NCBI GenBank assembly: GCA_964354215.1
Contig: CAYGYT010000041.1
Span: forward strand, 1 to 18,919
DNA length: 18,919 nt
Direction: 5' to 3'
From: CAVRZR01 sp964354215
GTDB lineage: Bacteria; Actinomycetota; Coriobacteriia; Anaerosomatales; CAVRZR01
In this document: piece by piece, positions 15,166 to 18,919 of the stretch
Numbering within the stretch: the stretch's first letter is position 1
Layout of the letters: each line of letters starts with the position of its first letter
Notes under the pieces: model-generated
Told to the model about the DNA's origin: nothing
Databases searched by the model: none
Seen by the model: only the letters and a program-made list of their open reading frames with translations
Translations under genes and position numbers: made by a program

Positions 15166-15536
15166 CTAGGAACCCCCTGCCTTGCTTCGACTGTGCTTCG
15201 CGGGGGGCGATGGAACCTGCGGCTTGCGTCGCCTCAGAGGAATGAAGCGTACGCCGAGCCCGGTCGGCATGCGCTCAACAATGGCGACGGTGGGCAGCTC
15301 GTCCTCCTCGTACGGTGCCGAGGCCGATCCCGGATTGAGCCACGCTGTGCCCCCCACCCACGATGCCGATGGAACGTGGTCGTGCCCAAACACCACGAGG
15401 TCGAACTCCCCGCCGGTCCCGCCCACGAGTCGCTTCACCAGTCGCTTTCGCTTGTGCCCTACGGCGAGTCGCACGCCGGCGACGTCGCCCGCGTGTACGA
15501 TCAGGTCGACACCTTCGAACAAGTCCATGATGTCGG
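15166..15536 (-). CDS. YfcE-like metallophosphoesterase, C-terminal part (5' side lost in assembly gap)
   Basis: This is the downstream portion of a calcineurin-like phosphodiesterase of the YfcE/MJ0936 class. It ends at TAG 15166, just before the CYTH-like start. Visible are VDLIVHAGD (metal-binding GD), AVGHKRKRLVKRL (His ligand region), VVFGHDH (metal-binding GHxH) and WLNPGSASAP, all in the expected order. The first 55 bases repeat the end of the other contig. HAGD is followed directly by VAGVRLAVGH, so the family's middle segment with the GNxD motif (roughly 40 residues) is absent. Joining the two contigs through the shared 55 bases keeps the reading frame and gives a 137 or 171-residue protein, depending on the start. 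The family is clear; completeness is not. Confidence 0.75.
15482..15536. repeat. Copy 1 of 55-bp exact repeat bordering the N gap
   Basis: These 55 bases are identical to 15637-15691 on the other side of the gap. They encode the DIMDLFEGVDLIVHAGD part of the phosphoesterase. A 55-base exact contig-end overlap is the length of a common assembler k-mer, so this is most likely an unjoined overlap rather than a biological repeat. Confidence 0.9.
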
Positions 15537-15636
15537 NNNNNNNNNNNNNNNNNNNNNNNNNNNNNNNNNNNNNNNNNNNNNNNNNNNNNNNNNNNNNNNN
15601 NNNNNNNNNNNNNNNNNNNNNNNNNNNNNNNNNNNN
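15537..15636. other. Assembly gap of 100 N
   Basis: Exactly 100 unresolved bases, the conventional placeholder for a gap of unknown size. It interrupts the metallophosphoesterase gene. It should not be read as spacing or translated. Confidence 0.99.
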
Positions 15637-15691
15637 ACGTCGCCCGCGTGTACGATCAGGTCGACACCTTCGAACAAGTCCATGATGTCGG
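15637..15691. repeat. Copy 2 of 55-bp exact repeat bordering the N gap
   Basis: Identical to 15482-15536; see that entry. This copy sits at the contig edge, immediately after the N run. Confidence 0.9.
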
Positions 15692-15836
15692 GGTCCAGGT
15701 ACCCGTGGGTGTCACTGACCACACCGATGCGCAGGGCCCCCTCGGTGGGCGCATCAGCGCCATCCGAGGGGGCCGCGAACGATTGCTCTCGGCGTGCCGA
15801 GTTCTGCGCATCCTTGTCCAACGGGACCCGTCTCAC
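15637..15836 (-). CDS. YfcE-like metallophosphoesterase, N-terminal part (3' side lost in assembly gap)
   Basis: This is the upstream portion of the same phosphoesterase gene. The core begins LRIGVVSDTHGYLDPDIM, with the metal-binding D-x-H motif (SDTHG), and runs to VDLIVHAGD at the gap. A GTG at 15836 gives an unusual 34-residue polar extension, starting 24 bp after the SHOCT gene stop. Alternatively, translation could start at CTG 15734 (LRIGVVSDTHG), which has GAGGGGG a few bases upstream and matches the normal family start MRIGVVSDTHG. A long hairpin (15735-15774) lies between the two candidate starts. These enzymes are Mn2+-dependent phosphodiesterases with poorly defined natural substrates. 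The start is uncertain; the family is secure. Confidence 0.7.
15735..15774 (-). promoter_or_regulatory. 40-nt hairpin at the 5' end of the phosphoesterase gene
   Basis: An 11-bp perfect outer stem (GGCCCCCTCGG at 15735-15745, CCGAGGGGGCC at 15764-15774), a 2x2 mismatch and an inner GGCGC/GCGCC stem close on a 4-nt loop. On the minus-strand transcript it ends one base before the candidate CTG start and contains that start's purine-rich Shine-Dalgarno-like sequence. It has no T tract. It could hide the ribosome binding site, act as a processing site between the SHOCT and phosphoesterase genes, or simply be GC-rich coding sequence if the GTG start is real. Confidence 0.45.
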
Positions 15837-15860
15837 TCGGCCGCCCGCACGGCAGTCCGC

Positions 15861-16253
15861 CTAGGCGAGCGCCTTGGCTTTGATGGTGTCGAACTCGGCC
15901 TGCGTAATGGCGCCCTTATTGAGCAGGTCCTGGGCCTTGGCGATGTCGTCGACCGACGAGCCTCCGGCAAGCCGCGCCTGCTGCGCCTGCGCTTCTGCCA
16001 TCATGCGCTGGTCCTGCTCTGTGTTCTTGGGACGCACGATCATGTAGATGAGGATGCCGAGGAACGGGAGCCAGAAGATGAGCAGGATCCAGAAGGCCTT
16101 GCCCCAGCCGCTCAGGTTCTCGCGGCGGAAGATGTCGGCGAAGACCGCGATGAACATCCAGATGACCATGAAGAACAGATAGAACAGGAACATCCACCAG
16201 AAGAACTCCAAGACAGGGTTGCCGCTGAAGATCGAGCTGGCACTTCCGAACAT
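15861..16253 (-). CDS. PLDc_N / SHOCT small membrane protein
   Basis: A 130-residue membrane protein. I chose ATG 16253 because TGGGAG lies 6 bases upstream; an in-frame GTG at 16286 has a poorly spaced site. Two or three hydrophobic segments (NPVLEFFWWMFLFYLFFMVI, then IAVFADIF and WILLIFWLPFLGILIYMIVR, ending at about residue 85) match the PLDc_N region, with the typical GKAFWILLIFWLPFLG loop. A charged linker rich in Gln/Ala follows. The C-terminal 30 residues, DDIAKAQDLLNKGAITQAEFDTIKAKALA, are a classic SHOCT domain. SHOCT proteins are small and often oligomeric, with roles mostly unknown; some are induced by envelope stress. It heads the minus-strand block and is divergent from the TetR gene, which makes it a candidate TetR target. 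Confidence 0.88.
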   Translation of the reverse strand: MFGSASSIFSGNPVLEFFWWMFLFYLFFMVIWMFIAVFADIFRRENLSGWGKAFWILLIFWLPFLGILIYMIVRPKNTEQDQRMMAEAQAQQARLAGGSSVDDIAKAQDLLNKGAITQAEFDTIKAKALA

Positions 16254-16341
16254 GTAGAACTCCCATCGTCGAAGGACATCCGCCACCTGCCGGCCACCCC
16301 GGCCGGACAGGACACGTCAACCGTACTATCCTCTCACATTC

Positions 16342-16433
16342 GGTACTCAATTGCTCTCAGAACTACGTAGGTACCTGCCCCTTCTAGGGAGGACTGAAAC
16401 CCGCGCCATCGAGTCTGAGTACCAGCGCTACTC
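16342..16433. promoter_or_regulatory. Candidate operator half-sites in the SHOCT/TetR divergent region
   Basis: GGTACTC at 16342-16348 and its complement GAGTACC at 16417-16423 lie 75 bp apart, one near each divergent gene. The second is part of a spaced palindrome, GAGTA-7 nt-TACTC (16417-16433). GTACCAGCG also recurs at 16419-16427 and 16475-16483. On the minus strand TTGAGT and TAGTAC lie 16 bases apart and could be a -35/-10 pair for the SHOCT gene. TetR proteins often bind such palindromes between divergent genes; the link is inference. Confidence 0.35.
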
Positions 16434-16502
16434 GACTGGGCAGACGAAGGCGCGCTAACCTTGTGATTCGGCGTGTACCAGCGGTTTGGCACGGGAGGTG
16501 TG

Positions 16503-17087
16503 ATGGGCCTCGAGAGCGTACGCGAGCGGGAACTGCTCGACCAGATCGAGGACATCATCCTTGCTGAGGGGTTTGAACACCTGCGGGTCGGCGGGCTCGC
16601 CTCTCGGCTGCACTGCTCGCGCACCACGCTCTACCTCCTCGCACCGAGCAAGGACGAGCTCGTGTTGCGAGTGATCAGCCGGTGGGCCGACGCGGGCGTC
16701 GCCGATGCGGAAGCAGAAGCCGTAGCCGGTGAGAGTGCCTTGGACAAGGTGCTCGTCTACATCGATGCGGTGCGAGGGCGGCTCGATGAGGCGTCCCCGG
16801 AGTTCTGGCGCGACCTCGATGCCCGCGAAGCAGCGCGACACATGTGGGACGACATCTGCGCCCGGGCAGCCGAGTTCGTGCGTGAATACCTCGAGGAGGG
16901 CATAGGAGACGGCTCAATACGGCCTCTGAACACGGCCTACGTCGCAACGGTCATCTGGCTGGCCGCGCGAGCGACACGGGACACCGAGCTGCTGGACCGT
17001 GCTGGGCTCACATCGAGCGGGGTCATGGAGGAGCTCGGGCGGTTCCTGCGTTCCGGTCTGAGTGAGCCGACACAGTCCTCTGCCTGA
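16503..17087 (+). CDS. TetR family transcriptional regulator
   Basis: A 194-residue DNA-binding repressor type. ATG 16503 is preceded by GGGAGGTG; an in-frame ATG at 16473 has no such site. Residues about 5-50 form the TetR helix-turn-helix: ILAEGFEHLRVGGLASRLHC followed by SRTTLYLLAPSKDELVLRVI. The recognition helix CSRTTLYLL ends in LY where most family members have LYYHF. The rest (about 65-194) is the variable, helical ligand and dimer domain, and no ligand can be named. It is divergent from the SHOCT-headed operon, with paired GAGTACC sites between them, so local regulation of that operon or of itself is plausible. Confidence 0.88.
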   Translation: MGLESVRERELLDQIEDIILAEGFEHLRVGGLASRLHCSRTTLYLLAPSKDELVLRVISRWADAGVADAEAEAVAGESALDKVLVYIDAVRGRLDEASPEFWRDLDAREAARHMWDDICARAAEFVREYLEEGIGDGSIRPLNTAYVATVIWLAARATRDTELLDRAGLTSSGVMEELGRFLRSGLSEPTQSSA

Positions 17088-17125
17088 AGTGGTTCGCCAG
17101 GCGGCGCCTAGCCCCGGGGACGAGG

Positions 17126-17153
17126 AGGTCGCGGTCTTTCAAGATGGCGACCT
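17126..17153 (+). other. Inverted repeat downstream of the TetR gene
   Basis: AGGTCGC at 17126-17132 and GCGACCT at 17147-17153 form a 7-bp stem with a 14-nt loop, about 40 bp past the TetR stop and 125 bp before the next gene. There is no T tract. It may be a weak terminator or an operator. Confidence 0.3.
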
Positions 17154-17277
17154 ACCGGCAACAGGAGCGTGGCAGTCACCGACGACGGGCGCGAGTACGG
17201 GGTGTAATACCAGCAGGGCAGGCGCGGTATCCTGCCGAGGGAGTTCGTGGCAGACAACGAGTGAGAGGGGCATTCGG

Positions 17278-17580
17278 ATGAAGAGGATCAAGTCAGTCGA
17301 TGTTGGTTCGGTCGTACTGTACGGCGCTGTACTAGTGGCATTCTGGACATTCATCTTTGGCCTGTACTACTGGATTCTCGGCTGGGCGTTCGGCGCCAAT
17401 TCCACGTTCATCGACATGAACCTGGCGAACTGGACCGCCTACACCTTCCAGACCTTCCTGACCGTCATCTGGCGCAGCCTGGTCAACGCCCTTGGTGGCG
17501 CAGTGGCGGGCCTGGTCGTCGCTCTCGTGTACAACGCGGTGGCCGGCATGATGGGCGGCATCAAGATCGACCTGGAGTAG
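17278..17580 (+). CDS. Small two-helix membrane protein
   Basis: A 100-residue protein starting at ATG 17278, with GAGAGGGG about 7 bases upstream. It opens MKRIKSVDVGSVVLYGAVL, has hydrophobic segments at about residues 11-37 and 66-92, and ends YNAVAGMMGGIKIDLE. This architecture, with a conserved-looking K-S-x-D-V/P start and a GGIKIDLE-type end, recalls short membrane proteins of unknown function (DUF3566-like in outline) found in actinobacteria and archaea. I cannot assign the family with certainty. It has its own upstream region and is followed by a strong terminator, so it is probably monocistronic. Confidence 0.7.
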   Translation: MKRIKSVDVGSVVLYGAVLVAFWTFIFGLYYWILGWAFGANSTFIDMNLANWTAYTFQTFLTVIWRSLVNALGGAVAGLVVALVYNAVAGMMGGIKIDLE

Positions 17581-17628
17581 CCGCCGACCCAAGCGCCTGC
17601 TCCTCGTTGCCGGGAATGAGCTCAGAGC

Positions 17629-17661
17629 CGAAAGCCCGTCTCGAACCGAGGCGGGCTTTCG
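17629..17661. terminator. Strong bidirectional terminator
   Basis: A 15-bp stem with one G:U wobble (CGAAAGCCCGTCTCG at 17629-17643, CGAGGCGGGCTTTCG at 17647-17661) closes on a 3-nt loop. It lies between convergent stops at 17580 (+) and 17700 (-). The stem base is AAAG/CTTT and no longer T tract follows. Confidence 0.8.
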
Positions 17662-17699
17662 TCACGCGACCGCCGGAGTAGGCACCCAGCCTGCGGCGC

Positions 17700-18919
17700 T
17701 CAGCCGCCGCAGCACGCCTTGTACTTGCGCCCGCTCCCGCACGGACACGGGTTGTTGCGACCGGTTCGCGCCGCCTCGTCGGCGAGTAGCGCCATGACCT
17801 CGGGGGCCTCTCGGCCTTGACGGAGGAGATCCGCCATCATTCTCATGCGCCGATCGGTGTGTGCAAAGAAGTACTTGAGACCGTCGCACAGGTAGTTGAG
17901 GCCCGGCTCGCCGTCGGGGGTCAGCAGGATGCGGTTCTTGGGACACTCGCCGTTGCACGCGAACAGAAACTCGCATTCGCGGCAGTAGCGCGGCAGCGTG
18001 TCACGTTTCGCCTCACCGAACGCCCTTTGCTGCTCGGAACGGACGAGCTCGCCGAGGGGCGTCTCCATGATGTTGCCGAGCAGGTAGGGCGCGTCCACGA
18101 AGTGGTCGCAGGAGTACACATCGCCGTTGTGCTCGAGCGCGACCCCCTCGCCGCACGTGGGCCGCAGCACGCACAGAGACGAGTACCCGCGCACGTAGGC
18201 GGCGAGCACGCCGTCGAAGAACTGCACGAACATCTCACCGACGTCGTGGCGGACCCACTCGTCGAAGATCGCGGAGAGAAACTCGCCGTAGGCGCGCGAG
18301 CCCACGCTGCGGTCGGTGACCGTGCCCGCCGCTCCGTCGCCAGGCGGCGAAGCCACCTCGACGATTGGGATGAGCTGCAGGTAGTGTGCGCCGAGTTCGT
18401 CTCGGAAGTAGCGGTAGACGTCAAGCGGGTGCGCGGCATTCGCTGCGTTCACCGTGCACAGCACGTTGAACTCGGCGCCATGCTTCTGAAGCAGGCGCGC
18501 TGCGGCTTCGACCTGGTCGAACACCGGGCGACCCGCGCCGTCGTGTCGGTAGACGTCGTGGAGCTCGCGCGGCCCGTCGATGCTCAGACCCACGAGCACC
18601 TTGTTCTCGGCGAGGAAGGTAGCCCACTCGTCGTCGAGGAGCGTGCCGTTGGTCTGGATCGTGCGCTCGACCTGCCAGCCAACGGGTAGCGCCTCACGCT
18701 CGACGTCAAGAGCGCGTCGGAAGAAGTCGAGGCCCATCAGCGTTGGCTCGCCGCCCTGCCAGGCGAGCGTCACGAACGGTACCTGCTGGGCCACGATGGT
18801 CTGCTCGACATAGGCGCGCATTACCTCGTCGGTCATGCGGAAGTCGCTGCCTGGATAGAGCGAGGCCTTCTCGAGGAAGAAGCAGTAGTCGCAGCGCAGG
18901 TTGCAGCGCGCCCCGGTGG
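17700..18919 (-). CDS. Radical SAM/SPASM anaerobic sulfatase-maturase-type enzyme with SEC-C motif (5' truncated)
   Basis: The frame stays open to the right edge, so Met at 18836 is internal. Codons at 18917-18840 read TGARCNLRCDYCFFLEK and onward, giving the radical SAM CxxxCxxC cluster motif. The family converts an active-site Cys or Ser of sulfatases to formylglycine in anaerobes, using S-adenosylmethionine. Supporting segments are WQGGEPTLMGLDFFR, TNGTLLDDEW, VGLSIDGP, CGEGVALEHNGDVYSCDHFV and YCRECEFLFACNGECPKNR (SPASM cysteines), and LNYLCDGLKYFF near the end. The last 20 residues, NNPCPCGSGRKYKACCGG, form a SEC-C zinc motif. About 405 residues are visible and only a short N-terminus is missing. 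No sulfatase gene lies in the window, so the substrate may be a different protein or be encoded elsewhere. Confidence 0.9.
   Translation of the reverse strand, partial: TGARCNLRCDYCFFLEKASLYPGSDFRMTDEVMRAYVEQTIVAQQVPFVTLAWQGGEPTLMGLDFFRRALDVEREALPVGWQVERTIQTNGTLLDDEWATFLAENKVLVGLSIDGPRELHDVYRHDGAGRPVFDQVEAAARLLQKHGAEFNVLCTVNAANAAHPLDVYRYFRDELGAHYLQLIPIVEVASPPGDGAAGTVTDRSVGSRAYGEFLSAIFDEWVRHDVGEMFVQFFDGVLAAYVRGYSSLCVLRPTCGEGVALEHNGDVYSCDHFVDAPYLLGNIMETPLGELVRSEQQRAFGEAKRDTLPRYCRECEFLFACNGECPKNRILLTPDGEPGLNYLCDGLKYFFAHTDRRMRMMADLLRQGREAPEVMALLADEAARTGRNNPCPCGSGRKYKACCGG

Noticed and set aside
15482..15691. A genuine tandem duplication within the phosphoesterase
   Set aside because: Exact 55-base ends around exactly 100 N are better explained by an unjoined contig overlap.
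1..18919. tRNA, rRNA, CRISPR, transposase or prophage genes
   Set aside because: None was recognised on either strand by reading; no integrase or transposase motif and no tRNA-like cloverleaf stood out.

Overview
The window is high-GC, densely coded bacterial DNA, probably from an actinobacterium and most likely a strict anaerobe of the Coriobacteriia type. The taxonomic call is inference. It rests on the GC-rich codon use, GTG starts next to AGGAGG-type ribosome binding sites, DUF6325 and GerMN lipoprotein genes, and an anaerobic sulfatase-maturase-type radical SAM enzyme. No rRNA, tRNA, CRISPR array or insertion sequence was seen. A run of exactly 100 N (15537-15636) bordered by identical 55-bp sequences shows that this is a draft scaffold.

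Layout, left to right. 1-788: 3' end of a CPA1-type Na+/H+ antiporter (+). 830-1018: a 62-residue membrane ORF that resembles the start of the HsmA family. 1159-2127: a lipoprotein with GerMN and Gmad2 domains (+). 2128-2416: a non-coding stretch with tandem palindromes and a terminator hairpin between convergent genes. 2417-3433 (-) and 3671-5452 (+): a divergent pair, a tocopherol-cyclase-like protein and a SulP anion transporter. 5636-6849 (+): a stress-type cluster with a DUF6325 protein, a 19-residue Arg-rich peptide ORF and a DUF1269-like membrane protein, closed by a strong bidirectional terminator. 6970-8646 (-): a 14-TM DHA2 drug-efflux transporter.

8752-16253 (-) is the most interesting block. 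In transcription order it holds a PLDc_N/SHOCT membrane protein, a YfcE-like metallophosphoesterase interrupted by the gap, a divergent CYTH-fold protein, a Ppx/GppA exopolyphosphatase or (p)ppGpp phosphatase, a second CYTH-fold protein, a P-type ATPase whose usual Ca2+/Na+ ligand residues are missing, and a PASTA-repeat membrane protein with no kinase domain. Spacings are short (about 3 to 70 bp), so it can be read as one operon. CYTH and Ppx/GppA proteins both act on polyphosphate, triphosphates or nucleotide alarmones. The block may therefore link phosphate-polymer metabolism to ion pumping and envelope sensing. A TetR-family regulator (16503-17087, +) is divergent from the head of the block and could control it.

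17278-17580 (+) is a small two-helix membrane protein, followed by a bidirectional terminator. 17700-18919 (-) is a radical SAM/SPASM enzyme of the anSME type with a C-terminal SEC-C zinc motif; it runs off the right edge. The window suggests a chromosomal region concerned with ion and pH homeostasis, envelope stress and phosphate signalling. Nothing looks phage- or plasmid-derived.
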